Assembly (NCBI RefSeq): GCF_017744835.1
Contig: NZ_JAGIAM010000003.1
Coordinates: 1-64,000 of the forward strand
DNA: 64,000 nucleotides
Reading direction: 5' to 3'
Source: Sphingomonas sp.
GTDB lineage: Bacteria > Pseudomonadota > Alphaproteobacteria > Sphingomonadales > Sphingomonadaceae
In this document: piece after piece, positions 47,550 to 57,139 of the stretch
Position numbering within the stretch: the stretch's first letter is position 1
How the letters are laid out: every line of letters starts with the position of its first letter
Translations under genes and position numbers: made by a program
The notes under the pieces: generated by a model
What the model was told of the DNA's origin: nothing
Databases searched by the model: none
What the model saw: only the letters and a program-made list of their open reading frames with translations

Positions 47550-48770
47550 TTACAGCTTGACGACGTTCGAAGGCAGCGCGCGTTCCGCGGCTTCGCCCAG
47601 GTAGAGCGACGTCATCGGCTCGTCGTCGACGATCGCGGTCTCGGTTGCGCCGAAACCGTTGAACGCCGTGCGCATCGCCGCGCCGTACGCGCCGAGCATG
47701 CCGATCTCGATATAGTCGCCGGCCTGCACGTCGGCGGGCAGCAGGAACGGGCCTGCCATATGATCGAGGTCGTCGCACGTCGGGCCGTAGAAGCTGAACT
47801 CCACGTCGCGGGCGTTCGAATCCGGCTCGCGGAGGAGACGGACGGGGAAGCGCCAGCCGATGTGCGCGGCGTCGAACAGCGCGCCGTACGCGCCGTCGTT
47901 GATGTAGAGCTCCGAACCGCGGCGCCGCTCGACGCGTACGATCAGCGAGCTATACTCGGCGCACAGCGCGCGGCCCGGCTCCGCCCAGAGCTCGGCCGAA
48001 TAGGAAATCGGCAGGCTCTCGAACGCGCGGTGGATCGTCGCGAAATAATGCTCGAGCGGCGGAGGCTCCATGCCCGGGTACGACGAGGGGAAGCCTCCGC
48101 CGACGTCGATCACGTCGACGGTGACGCCGGCCTCGACGATCGCCGAGCGCACGCGCTCCATCGCATTGGCATAGGCTTCGGGCGCCATCGCCTGCGAACC
48201 GACGTGGAAGCAGATGCCGAGCGCGTCCGCCGCCTGGCGGGCTGCGATCAGCAGTTCCTTCGATTCACCCGGGCCCACGCCGAACTTGGAGGCGAGGCTG
48301 AGCTTCGAATGGTCCGAAGAGACGCGCAGGCGGACGCACAGCGTCAGGTCTTCCGCGCCCTTGGTGGCGCGGACGATCTTCTCCAGCTCCTCGATCGAAT
48401 CGAGGCTGAACACGCGCACGCCATGCTCGAAATACGCCTCTTCGATCGCTTCCTCGGCCTTCACCGGGTGCATGAAGCACAGGGTGGCCTCGGGCAGCGT
48501 CTTGGCGACGAGCCGTACCTCGGCGATCGAGGCGACGTCGAAATGCGTGATCCCGCTATCCCACAGGATCTGCAGCAGATCCGGCGAGGGATTGGCCTTC
48601 ACGGCATACATCGAGCGGCCCGGAAACTTCTCCACGAAGAAGCGGGCGGCACGCGATGCGGCGTGCGGACGGGTGAGCGTGACCGGGGCTACCGGTCGAA
48701 GGGCGGCAGCTAGCCCCAGCGCGCTATGGTGCTTGTGCAATTCAAGGGACCTCCAAATGCCTTGCGGCAA
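47550..48770 (-). CDS. Type III PLP-dependent (ornithine) decarboxylase
   Basis: SMYAVKANPSPDLLQILWDSGITHFDVAS; FHVGSQ; DVGGGFPSSYPG; GPTCDDLD. Confidence 0.93.
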   Translation of the reverse strand: MPQGIWRSLELHKHHSALGLAAALRPVAPVTLTRPHAASRAARFFVEKFPGRSMYAVKANPSPDLLQILWDSGITHFDVASIAEVRLVAKTLPEATLCFMHPVKAEEAIEEAYFEHGVRVFSLDSIEELEKIVRATKGAEDLTLCVRLRVSSDHSKLSLASKFGVGPGESKELLIAARQAADALGICFHVGSQAMAPEAYANAMERVRSAIVEAGVTVDVIDVGGGFPSSYPGMEPPPLEHYFATIHRAFESLPISYSAELWAEPGRALCAEYSSLIVRVERRRGSELYINDGAYGALFDAAHIGWRFPVRLLREPDSNARDVEFSFYGPTCDDLDHMAGPFLLPADVQAGDYIEIGMLGAYGAAMRTAFNGFGATETAIVDDEPMTSLYLGEAAERALPSNVVKL

Positions 48771-48892
48771 ACATTGACGAAAAGCTGCCTTGCGGTTGGA
48801 AGTCCCATGGGGCAGCGGAAGGCGGCATTTAGGGACGCGGTCCCCCCATGTAAAGTGATTCGAGGCCCGGAAATGTACGGCGGGGTTAAACT

Positions 48893-49861
48893 GTGACGAT
48901 TGTGCGACAGCCGACCCGCGCAGGGGTGCGCGACGCGGCGGCGAAGCTGGTGGCCATCCTGCCGCAAACCCCTCTGTTTACAGCGGAAATTCGCGGCGTT
49001 CCGGTCTGCTTCAAGGCGGAATCGCTGCAGCCGATCGGGGCTTTCAAGATCCGCGGCGCCTGGCACCGGCTGACAGCGCTCGACGCCGCCGCGCGCGAGA
49101 AGGGCGTCGTCGCCTTTTCGTCCGGCAACCATGCGCAGGGCATTGCCTGGGCGGCGAAGCGACTCGGCATCCCGGCGGTGATCGTGATGCCGGCCGATGC
49201 GCCCAAGGTGAAGATCGATGCGACGCTCGCGCTCGGTGCCGAAGTGGTGAAGTACGACCGCGCGACCGAGAGCCGCGAGAAGATCGCCGCGCATCTTGCG
49301 CACGCCCGTGGCGCGGTGCTGGTCCCGAGCTTCGACGATCCCTGGGTGATCGAGGGGCAGGGGAGCGCCGGCATCGAGGCCGTGAGCCAGATGGTAGAGA
49401 GGAAGCTGCCCGATCCATCGCAGGTGCTCGTGCCCTGCGGCGGCGGCGGGCTGGCGGCGGGGATCGCGCTGGCGCTTCCCGATGTCGAGATGATCGTGGT
49501 CGAGCCGGAGGGCTGGGACGACATGCGCCGCAGCCTCGATGCCGGATGGATCGAGCCGGTCGGCGACAGTCCGCCCGCCACGGCCTGCGACGCGCTGCAG
49601 ACCAAGCAAGTGTCGCCGCTCACCTTCGACGTGCTCAGCCGCCGCGGGGTGACCGGCGTGGCGGTGAGCGAGAAGGACGTGCGCGACGCGCAGCGCTGGG
49701 CGGCCGCCAAGCTGCGGCTGGTGGTCGAGCCCGGCGGCGCGGTCGCGCTCGCGGCGCTGCTCGCTGGCAAGGTCCAGCCGCGCCCCGGAACGCTCGTGAT
49801 CCTCTCGGGCGGCAATGCCGATCCGGACGCCTATGCCGCCGTGCTGGGATCGGAGGGCTGA
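48893..49861 (+). CDS. Threonine/serine dehydratase-like PLP-dependent enzyme
   Basis: KAESLQPIGAFKIRGAWHRL; SSGNHAQGIAWAA; PCGGGGLAAGIA. Confidence 0.93.
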   Translation: MTIVRQPTRAGVRDAAAKLVAILPQTPLFTAEIRGVPVCFKAESLQPIGAFKIRGAWHRLTALDAAAREKGVVAFSSGNHAQGIAWAAKRLGIPAVIVMPADAPKVKIDATLALGAEVVKYDRATESREKIAAHLAHARGAVLVPSFDDPWVIEGQGSAGIEAVSQMVERKLPDPSQVLVPCGGGGLAAGIALALPDVEMIVVEPEGWDDMRRSLDAGWIEPVGDSPPATACDALQTKQVSPLTFDVLSRRGVTGVAVSEKDVRDAQRWAAAKLRLVVEPGGAVALAALLAGKVQPRPGTLVILSGGNADPDAYAAVLGSEG

Positions 49862-50040
49862 TGCACGAGACACGCTTCGGCGGCCTGCTCGCGCAGGTGC
49901 TCAGCCTCGCCACACGCGGGCTGGGGCTGTTCCTGTTCGTGGTGGCCTTCGCCGCTTATCGCCGCGACCCGCGCGCGATCGCGATCCTGGCCGGCAGCGC
50001 GGCGCTGCTCGTCCTGCTGCTGATCCTGCTGGTGTCCTGA
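49861..50040 (+). CDS. Small hypothetical membrane protein
   Basis: TGATG overlap with upstream stop; two hydrophobic segments. Confidence 0.6.
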   Translation: MHETRFGGLLAQVLSLATRGLGLFLFVVAFAAYRRDPRAIAILAGSAALLVLLLILLVS

Positions 50041-50208
50041 ATGCTCGACCCGTCGCTCAATCCGCTGATGCTCAGCATCGCGGTCCTCGCCATGTTCGCG
50101 CTCGTCTGGGGCGGCGTGCGCACCTTCCGCAGCGACCGGCTCAAGGGCGCGCTGATGCTGGTCTGCGCGCTGGTGATCCTGGGGAACCTGCTGATCTGGC
50201 AGATTTGA
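50041..50208 (+). CDS. Small hypothetical membrane protein (55 aa)
   Basis: MLDPSLNPLMLSIAVLAMFALVWGGVRTFRSDRLKGALMLVCALVILGNLLIWQI, immediately after previous stop. Confidence 0.6.
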   Translation: MLDPSLNPLMLSIAVLAMFALVWGGVRTFRSDRLKGALMLVCALVILGNLLIWQI

Positions 50209-50220
50209 CCGCAATAAACC

Positions 50221-50246
50221 GTCGTTCCCGCCTTCACGGGGACGAC
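50221..50246. repeat. REP-like palindrome between convergent genes
   Basis: GTCGTTCCCGCCTTCACGGGGACGAC. Confidence 0.75.
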
Positions 50247-50257
50247 GGTTGGTGTCC

Positions 50258-50914
50258 TCAGCGGATCGGACAGTTCGGGTCGAGCCGCATGTCGAGATAG
50301 CGGTCCACCGATCCCATCATCTGGTCCATCTCATGCTCGAAGAAATGGTTCGCGCCCGGAATGGTGTCGTGGTGGATGGTGATGTGCTTCTGCGTGCGCA
50401 GCTTGTCGACCAGCTTCTGGGTCGCGGCCGGAGTCGCGACTTCGTCGGCCTCGCCCTGGATGATGATGCCCGAGGAGGGGCAGGGCGCCAGGAAGCTAAA
50501 GTCGTACATGTTCGCCGGCGGCGCGATCGAGATGAAGCCGCGGATCTCGGGCCGGCGCATCAGCAGCTGCATGCCGATCCAGGCGCCGAAGCTGAAGCCT
50601 GCGATCCAGGTGGTCTGCGCCTCGGGATGGAAGCTCTGCACCCAGTCGAGCGCGCTCGCCGCGTCCGAAAGCTCACCGATGCCGTTGTCGAACGTGCCCT
50701 GGCTCTTGCCGACGCCGCGGAAGTTGAAGCGCAGCGTCGCGAAGCCGCGGCGCTGGAAGGTCTTGTAGAGCTCCTGCACGATCCGGTTGTTCATCGTGCC
50801 GCCCGCATTGGGGTGCGGGTGGAGGATCATGGCGACGGGCGCGCGCGGCTTGGGTGCGGGAGCGAAACGGCCTTCGAGGCGCCCTTCGGGACCGGGGAAG
50901 ATGACTTCGGGCAA
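50258..50914 (-). CDS. Alpha/beta hydrolase
   Basis: ILHPHPNAGGTMNNRIV; LRFNFRGVGKSQG; GFSFGAW. Confidence 0.93.
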   Translation of the reverse strand: MPEVIFPGPEGRLEGRFAPAPKPRAPVAMILHPHPNAGGTMNNRIVQELYKTFQRRGFATLRFNFRGVGKSQGTFDNGIGELSDAASALDWVQSFHPEAQTTWIAGFSFGAWIGMQLLMRRPEIRGFISIAPPANMYDFSFLAPCPSSGIIIQGEADEVATPAATQKLVDKLRTQKHITIHHDTIPGANHFFEHEMDQMMGSVDRYLDMRLDPNCPIR

Positions 50915-51006
50915 GGTTCTCTACCTGTTGAATGGGCGCGCGCGGTGGAGCGCGGGGAGTTGCGCGCTATATAGGCACCGCCGCCCTTCACGCAATTGGA
51001 ACCAAC

Positions 51007-52083
51007 TTGGCCGACCGCATCTATCTCGATCACGCCGCAACCACGCCGATGACGGCCGCCGCGATCGCCGCGGTCGAGCAGGGCATGCGGGCCTGGGCGA
51101 ACCCTTCTTCGCCGCACGCCGAGGGACGCGCCGCCCGCGCCGCGCTGGAGGACGCGCGCACCCGCATCGCCGCCGCCTATGGCTGGGCGCACGAGCTGGT
51201 GCTGACCTCGGGCGCCAGCGAATCGCTCCACCTCGCGCTGGGCCGTTCGATGGCCGGGCAGCGGCTGATCACGGCAGTCGAGCATGATTCGGTGCTGCGC
51301 CATTCGGAGGGCGCGAGCGTGCTGCCCGTCGGCGCCGACGGCATGGTGAACCTTGACGCGCTCGCCCGCGCGCTGGAGGGCAAGGGGCGGACGCTGCTCT
51401 GCGTCCAATGGGCCAACAGCGAGACGGGCGTCCGTCAGCCGGTCGCCGCCATCGCCGAGATCGTCCACGCCGCGGGCGGCATCCTGCTCGTCGATGCCGC
51501 CCAGATGCCCGCGCGCGCCGACGACGCAGTGTTGCGCCACGCCGATCTCGTCGCGGTCTCGGCGCACAAGCGCGGCGGCCCGCCGGGGATCGGCGCGCTG
51601 CTCGTCCGCGACTTCGGCGTGCTGCTGCCGATGGGCGGACAGGAGAAGGGCTATCGCGCCGGCACCGAGAACCTGCCCGGCGCGCTCGGTTATGCCGCCG
51701 CGGTCGCCGAACCCGAGGACCTTGCCCGCATGGCCGCGCTGCGCACTCGGCTGGAGGATGCGATCCGCGCGGCGGGCGGCGAGATCGTCGGCGCCGCAAC
51801 CCCGCGCAGCCCGCTGATCGGCGCCTATCGCATGCCCGGCGTATCGTCCGCCGCGCAGCTCATCCGCTTCGACCTTGCCGGCATCTCGGTCTCGGCGGGC
51901 AGCGCCTGCTCCTCCGGCAGCATGCGCCCCAGCCACGTGCTCACCGCGATGGGCTGGAGCGAGCCCGAGCTGCGCGAGGTCGTCCGCGTGAGCTTCGGCC
52001 GCACCACCAGCGAGGATGAGATCGACCGCTTCGCCGAATTGTGGCGCACTATCGCCTCCGAAGCGCGTACGAGGGCTGCATGA
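51007..52083 (+). CDS. Cysteine desulfurase family protein
   Basis: IYLDHAATTPM; SAHKRGGPPGIGALLV; SAGSACSSGSMRPSHVL; TTG start. Confidence 0.92.
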   Translation: MADRIYLDHAATTPMTAAAIAAVEQGMRAWANPSSPHAEGRAARAALEDARTRIAAAYGWAHELVLTSGASESLHLALGRSMAGQRLITAVEHDSVLRHSEGASVLPVGADGMVNLDALARALEGKGRTLLCVQWANSETGVRQPVAAIAEIVHAAGGILLVDAAQMPARADDAVLRHADLVAVSAHKRGGPPGIGALLVRDFGVLLPMGGQEKGYRAGTENLPGALGYAAAVAEPEDLARMAALRTRLEDAIRAAGGEIVGAATPRSPLIGAYRMPGVSSAAQLIRFDLAGISVSAGSACSSGSMRPSHVLTAMGWSEPELREVVRVSFGRTTSEDEIDRFAELWRTIASEARTRAA

Positions 52084-53174
52084 TCTATCTCGACTATCAG
52101 GCGACCACTCCGCTCGCGCCCGAGGCGTTCCAGGCGATGCTGCCTTGGCTCCAGGACAATTTCGCCAATCCCCATTCGGCGCACCCCGCCGGCCGCGCGG
52201 CCAAGGCGGCGGTGGAGGCGGCGCGCGACCAGGTCGCCGCTCTGATGCCGACCGGCGGCACGCTCGTTTTCACCAGCGGCGCGACCGAGGCGCTCAACTG
52301 GGCGATCAAGGGCACGACCGGCGACATCGTCACCATCGCCACCGAGCACGCCGCGGTGCTCGACACCGTCGAGGCCGAGGCGCGGCGCGGCCGCAAGATC
52401 ACGGTGCTGCCGGTCGGCAGCGACGGCCTGGTGGAGTTCGCCGCCGCGCGCGAGGCGATCCGCCCCGGCGTCGGACTGGTCGCGGCGATGCTGGTCAACA
52501 ACGAGATCGGCACGATCCAGCCGGTCGAGCAACTCGCGCGCCTCGCCCATGAAGCCGGTGCGCGCTTCCTGTGCGACGCGGTACAGGGCTATGGCCGCGA
52601 GCTGATCCCGGACAATTGCGACTTGGTCGCCATCTCGGCGCACAAGATCCACGGGCCCAAAGGGATCGGCGCACTCTGGGTGCGCGACGGCGTGGCGCTC
52701 GAGCCTTTGCTCCACGGCGGCGGGCAGGAGAAGCCGGGCCGATCGGGCACGCTCTCTCCGGCGCTCTGTGCTGGCTTCGGCGCCGCCGCCAAGCTCGCCA
52801 AGCAGCGTTTCGGCGCCGATCATGCCCATGCCGAGCAGCTTTTCCGCGCCGGCCTCGCGCGGATGGCGAGCATGGGCTGGACTCTCAACGGCTCGCAGGA
52901 AGAGCGCTACCACGGCAACCTCAACCTGCGCCGCGAAGGGCTCGACGTCGCGCGGCTGATGTCGGACCTGCGCGACATCGCCTTTTCCGCGGGCTCGGCC
53001 TGCGCGAGCGGATCGGGAAGGCCCAGCCATGTGCTGGGCGCGATCGGCCTCACCGATGCCCAGGCGCGCTCCAGCGTCCGCATCGGCTTCGGCCGCTACA
53101 CGACCGAAGAGGAGCTGATGGCGGCGCTCGACCGGATCGATGCCGTCGCGCGCGCGCAGAAGGTGGCGGCATGA
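52080..53174 (+). CDS. Cysteine desulfurase family protein
   Basis: IYLDYQATTPLAPEA; SAHKIHGPKGIGALWV; SAGSACASGSGRPSHVL; ATGA overlap with upstream paralog. Confidence 0.94.
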   Translation: MIYLDYQATTPLAPEAFQAMLPWLQDNFANPHSAHPAGRAAKAAVEAARDQVAALMPTGGTLVFTSGATEALNWAIKGTTGDIVTIATEHAAVLDTVEAEARRGRKITVLPVGSDGLVEFAAAREAIRPGVGLVAAMLVNNEIGTIQPVEQLARLAHEAGARFLCDAVQGYGRELIPDNCDLVAISAHKIHGPKGIGALWVRDGVALEPLLHGGGQEKPGRSGTLSPALCAGFGAAAKLAKQRFGADHAHAEQLFRAGLARMASMGWTLNGSQEERYHGNLNLRREGLDVARLMSDLRDIAFSAGSACASGSGRPSHVLGAIGLTDAQARSSVRIGFGRYTTEEELMAALDRIDAVARAQKVAA

Positions 53175-53506
53175 TCCGTGTCCGGTTCGTCAGCGCCGAC
53201 CAGACGGAAACCCGCGAGGTCGAGGCGGCCGAGGGCGCGATCCTGCTCGATGTCGCTCAGAACGACGGCCAGCCGCTCGAAGGCACGTGCGAGGGGCAGA
53301 TGGCCTGTTCGACGTGCCATGTGATCGTCGCGCCCGAGGATTTCGAGCGCCTGCCGCCGGCGAGCGAGGAGGAGGAGGACATGCTCGATCTCGCCGTCGC
53401 CGCCACGCGCACCAGCCGGCTCGCCTGCCAGATCCTGCTCACGCCGGAGCTCGACGGCCTCACCGTCCGCATCCCACCCGAGCACCGGGACATGCAGGGG
53501 CGCTAG
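53171..53506 (+). CDS. [2Fe-2S] ferredoxin (adrenodoxin type)
   Basis: CEGQMACSTCHVIV ... RLACQI four-Cys pattern; ATGA overlap. Confidence 0.94.
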   Translation: MIRVRFVSADQTETREVEAAEGAILLDVAQNDGQPLEGTCEGQMACSTCHVIVAPEDFERLPPASEEEEDMLDLAVAATRTSRLACQILLTPELDGLTVRIPPEHRDMQGR

Positions 53507-53544
53507 CTCCGGGAACGGGGCGGGGCAGTGAACGTTTCACTGCC

Positions 53545-53958
53545 GTGCCGAAACCGAACCTGAGCCAGATGCTGTACGACGCCGGATGCCGTGTGTCGGA
53601 GACAGTCGCCAACATCGCCGGTCATCCGATGGCCCAGATCGGGGTGGTGATCTTCTGTCTCGCCTGGTTCCTGCTCCCGCTCGGCGACGATGCCACCGCG
53701 GCGCTCACGCTGGTGCTCTCGGTGCTCGCGATCACGCTCACCCAGATGGTGCTCAACCAGCAGAAGCGGCACGAGGCCGCGCTCCACCTCAAGATCGACG
53801 AGCTGATCCATGCGATGAAGGGCGCGCGCGACGAGGTCATGGGGATCGAGGGCAAGAGCGAGGCCGAGCTCGAGGCGCTGCGCATCACCGGCGAAGAGGC
53901 CGAGGGCGTGCTCGAGGAGCGCAAGGCGGACCCCAAGCGTGCTGCCAAGCGGGCATAG
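53545..53958 (+). CDS. Low-affinity iron permease family protein
   Basis: two TM segments; LTQMVLNQQKRHEAALHLKIDELIHAMKGARDEVMGIE. Confidence 0.88.
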   Translation: MPKPNLSQMLYDAGCRVSETVANIAGHPMAQIGVVIFCLAWFLLPLGDDATAALTLVLSVLAITLTQMVLNQQKRHEAALHLKIDELIHAMKGARDEVMGIEGKSEAELEALRITGEEAEGVLEERKADPKRAAKRA

Positions 53959-54029
53959 CCGGAACCAATGCTCCGGCCTGCCATTTCCCTGCAGCAACAG
54001 GGTCATCCCGGACAATCAGGAGAGAGGCT

Positions 54030-54314
54030 ATGAAGATACTCGTACTGGCGGCAGCGGCCGCAGCGGCGGTCCTGGCGACCCCGGCGGCATCGGCAGCCCC
54101 GATCCCCGCCGTTTCGCTTTCGGAGGCGACCTATGGCACCGTGGCAGCCGGGGCGCAGGAACGCGGCTGGGATCGCAACGACCGCCGCTATCATGACAAC
54201 CGTCGCTATCGCGACCGGCGCCATCGCCGCGCGCATTGGAAGACGGTCTGCACGCGCCAGTGGCGCCATGGCCACCGCGTCCGGGTCTGCCGCAAGGTGC
54301 GCGTCTGGCGGTGA
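54030..54314 (+). CDS. Hypothetical secreted Arg/His-rich protein
   Basis: Signal peptide; basic tail WKTVCTRQWRHGHRVRVCRKVRVWR. Confidence 0.75.
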   Translation: MKILVLAAAAAAAVLATPAASAAPIPAVSLSEATYGTVAAGAQERGWDRNDRRYHDNRRYRDRRHRRAHWKTVCTRQWRHGHRVRVCRKVRVWR

Positions 54315-54382
54315 ATTTCGGCCGGGAGCGCGCGAAAGCCCGCTCCCGGCTTGCCTCCGGGAAAAGCTTCCCCCATATGCGC

Positions 54383-54478
54383 CGCGGGAGTCGGGCGGAC
54401 GCAGCCGTCGCCAACCCGGTCAGGTCCGGAAGGAAGCAGCCGTAACGATTTCGTTGCGGGTCGTTCCGGCTCCCACCC
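54383..54478 (+). ncRNA. ffs: Signal recognition particle RNA, small bacterial type (4.5S)
   Basis: GGTCAGGTCCGGAAGGAAGCAGCC conserved SRP domain; GGGAGTCGG pairs with CCGGCTCCC at the ends; no ORF. Confidence 0.93.
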
Positions 54479-54523
54479 CGCCATAGCGTTGACAAGTTTC
54501 CGCTGGCGCGGGAGACTCCCGCC

Positions 54524-54772
54524 GTGATCACGATCAGGCTCGATCTTTCCGACAGCGTGAAGCGCGAACTCGAGGCGCGCGTGCGAGAGAGCGCGCATGC
54601 GACCATCGAGGACTATGTGCGCGACCTGATCGAAACCGATCTGGTGCAGGAGGAAAGCTGGGAGATGACTCCCGAGCTGGCCGCTGCACTCAAGGAGGGA
54701 GAATCGAGCGGCGTCGATTCGCGCTCGCTGGAAGACATATTGGCCGATGCCCGGAAACGCTGGCGGGCGTGA
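54524..54772 (+). CDS. parD: ParD-like antitoxin
   Basis: ITIRLDLSDSVKRELEARVRESAHATIEDYVRDLIETDL (RHH-like); overlaps toxin. Confidence 0.8.
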   Translation: MITIRLDLSDSVKRELEARVRESAHATIEDYVRDLIETDLVQEESWEMTPELAAALKEGESSGVDSRSLEDILADARKRWRA

Positions 54773-55059
54773 AGCTCGTCGTCTCGGCGGCAGCCGGCCG
54801 CGATCTCGACTCGATCTACGACTACACGCGCGGCCAATGGGGCGAGGAGCAGGCGGATCGCTATGTGCACGAGCTGTGGGATGCTTTTTCGGCCGTGGCG
54901 CGCGACCCAGGGCGCGGTCTGCCGGCGACCGGGTCGCCTGCCGGCTATCGGCGGCTGAGGCAGGGGAGCCATTTCATCTTCTATCGCATTCGCGCTGACG
55001 TGCTGCGTGTCGAGCGTGTGCTGCACGTGCGCATGCACGCAGTGCGTCATCTGAGCTGA
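54769..55059 (+). CDS. parE: ParE/RelE-type toxin
   Basis: AAGRDLDSIYDYTRGQWGEEQADRYVHEL; GYRRLRQGSHFIFYRI; VERVLHVRM. Confidence 0.9.
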   Translation: MKLVVSAAAGRDLDSIYDYTRGQWGEEQADRYVHELWDAFSAVARDPGRGLPATGSPAGYRRLRQGSHFIFYRIRADVLRVERVLHVRMHAVRHLS

Positions 55060-55100
55060 TCGCTTCGACAAAGCGATTTGCCGCGCCTAGATAGACCCTG

Positions 55101-56747
55101 ATGTCCGATTCCCTGCTTGGCCTCGACGAACCGCCACAGCCCGCGAAGGCCGAAGCCTATCGCGTGCTCGCTCGCAAATATCGGCCGCAGACCTTCTCCG
55201 AGCTGATCGGGCAGGATGCGATGGTCCAGACCTTGGGCAACGCGATCAAGCGCGACCGGCTGGCGCACGCCTTCCTGCTCACCGGCGTCCGCGGGGTGGG
55301 CAAGACCTCCACTGCGCGGCTGATCGCCAAGGCGCTCAACTGCATCGGGCCGGATGGGCAGGGCGGGCCGACGATCGATCCGTGCGGAGTCTGCGAGCCG
55401 TGCCGCGCGATTGCGGAAGGCCGCCACATCGACGTGATCGAGATGGACGCGGCGAGCCACACCGGCGTCGACGACGTGCGCGAGATTATCGAGGCGTCGC
55501 GCTACGCCGCGGTCAGCGCGCGCTACAAGATCTACATCATCGACGAAGTCCACATGCTGTCGAAGAGCGCGTTCAACGCGCTGCTCAAGACGCTCGAGGA
55601 GCCGCCGAGCCATGTGAAGTTCCTGTTCGCCACGACCGAGGTGAACAAGGTGCCCGTCACCGTGCTTTCGCGCTGCCAGCGCTTCGACCTGCGGCGCATC
55701 CCCGCCGAGACGCTTGCGGCGCACTTTACGCGCGTGGTCGAGGCCGAGGGCGTCGATGCCGAGCCTGAAGCGCTGGGACTGATCGCGCGCGCCGCCGAGG
55801 GTTCGGCGCGCGACGGGCTGTCGATCCTCGACCAGGCGATCGCGCATGCCGGCCTCGAAGGCGGCGGCGTGCGTGCCGAGGCCGTGCGCCAGATGCTCGG
55901 CCTCTCCGATCGCGGCGCGATCCGCGCTTTGTTCGGCCTGCTGCTCGCCGGCGATGCGCCGGGCGCGCTCAAGGCGCTGCGCGGCCAATATGACCTGGGC
56001 GTCGATCCGCAGGCCGTGCTGCGCACGCTGCTCGAAACGGTGCACGGCGTGACGCTCGCCAAGCTGGGCAGCACGCCGGGCGCGGGTCAGTCGGCCGAGG
56101 AGCTGGCGGCGCTCGCCGAATGGACCTCGCTGTCCTTCCCCGTGCTCCACCGGCTGTGGCAGCTGCTACTGCGCGGGCACGACGAAGTCGCCAAGGCCGC
56201 GCTGCCGATCGAGGCGTGCGAAATGGCGCTGCTGCGCGTGATCCACGCCTCGCAGCTTCCCGATCCGGGCGAGCTCGCGCGGCAGATCGCGAGCGGCGCC
56301 GTGCAGGTCTCCGCGCCTGCCGCCGCCGCTGCCGCGCCCGCCGCCGCTCCGGCCGCCCCCGAGGCGCCCGCCGCCGGGCCGAGCCTGCCCGCGAGCATGG
56401 CCGAGCTCGTCGCACATCTCGAGGCGAACCGCCGCATCCTGCTCGCGCAGCAGGTGCGCGACTATCTCCGCCCGGTCCGGTTCGAGGGATCGGAAATGGA
56501 TTATGGCGTGTCGCGCGCCATGCCCGAGGAATTCGAGCGCGAGCTCGGCGCGGCGTTGCGCGAGAGCACCGGCGTCAATTGGCGCCTCAAGTGCGTTGAA
56601 GACGCGACGGCGCTCACGCTACGCGAAGAGCAGGCGGCGAACGACGCGGCCGAGCGCGACGCAGTGCTGGCCTCGCCGATGGTCGCCGCTGCGATGCAGG
56701 CCTTTCCCGATGCCGAGCTGATCGGCTGGACCAAGACAGGAAGTTGA
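55101..56747 (+). CDS. dnaX: DNA polymerase III subunit gamma/tau
   Basis: YRVLARKYRPQTFSELIGQDAMVQTL; LTGVRGVGKTSTARLIAKALNC; zinc module CGVCEPCRAI. Confidence 0.97.
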   Translation: MSDSLLGLDEPPQPAKAEAYRVLARKYRPQTFSELIGQDAMVQTLGNAIKRDRLAHAFLLTGVRGVGKTSTARLIAKALNCIGPDGQGGPTIDPCGVCEPCRAIAEGRHIDVIEMDAASHTGVDDVREIIEASRYAAVSARYKIYIIDEVHMLSKSAFNALLKTLEEPPSHVKFLFATTEVNKVPVTVLSRCQRFDLRRIPAETLAAHFTRVVEAEGVDAEPEALGLIARAAEGSARDGLSILDQAIAHAGLEGGGVRAEAVRQMLGLSDRGAIRALFGLLLAGDAPGALKALRGQYDLGVDPQAVLRTLLETVHGVTLAKLGSTPGAGQSAEELAALAEWTSLSFPVLHRLWQLLLRGHDEVAKAALPIEACEMALLRVIHASQLPDPGELARQIASGAVQVSAPAAAAAAPAAAPAAPEAPAAGPSLPASMAELVAHLEANRRILLAQQVRDYLRPVRFEGSEMDYGVSRAMPEEFERELGAALRESTGVNWRLKCVEDATALTLREEQAANDAAERDAVLASPMVAAAMQAFPDAELIGWTKTGS

Positions 56748-56748
56748 T

Positions 56749-57069
56749 ATGGATCTCGAGAAGATGATGGCCATGGCGCAGAACGTCCAGGCCGAGCTTG
56801 CCAAGGCGCAGGAGAATCTGGACACGCTCGAAGTCGAGGGCGTCTCGGGCGGCGGCCTTGTGAAGGTCAAGGCGTCCGCCAAGGGGCGGATCATCGGCGT
56901 CGACATCGACGAGTCGCTGCTTCAGCCGTCCGAGAAGGGCATGGTCGAGGACCTCGTCGCCGCCGCCTTCAACGACGCGCGCGCCAAGGCCGATGCGGTC
57001 GCTCAGGCCGAAATGTCCAAGATGAGCAGCGGCCTGCCGCTCCCGCCGGGTTTCAAGCTTCCCTTCTGA
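56749..57069 (+). CDS. YbaB/EbfC family nucleoid-associated protein
   Basis: MMAMAQNVQAELAKAQENLDTLEVEGVSGGGLVKVKASAKGRI; follows dnaX. Confidence 0.95.
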   Translation: MDLEKMMAMAQNVQAELAKAQENLDTLEVEGVSGGGLVKVKASAKGRIIGVDIDESLLQPSEKGMVEDLVAAAFNDARAKADAVAQAEMSKMSSGLPLPPGFKLPF

Positions 57070-57139
57070 GGACGGTTGCGCCGGAACCATGTGCTGCGCT
57101 CCTCGGTTGCTACCCGTGCAATTGAAGGAGTGGAATTCC

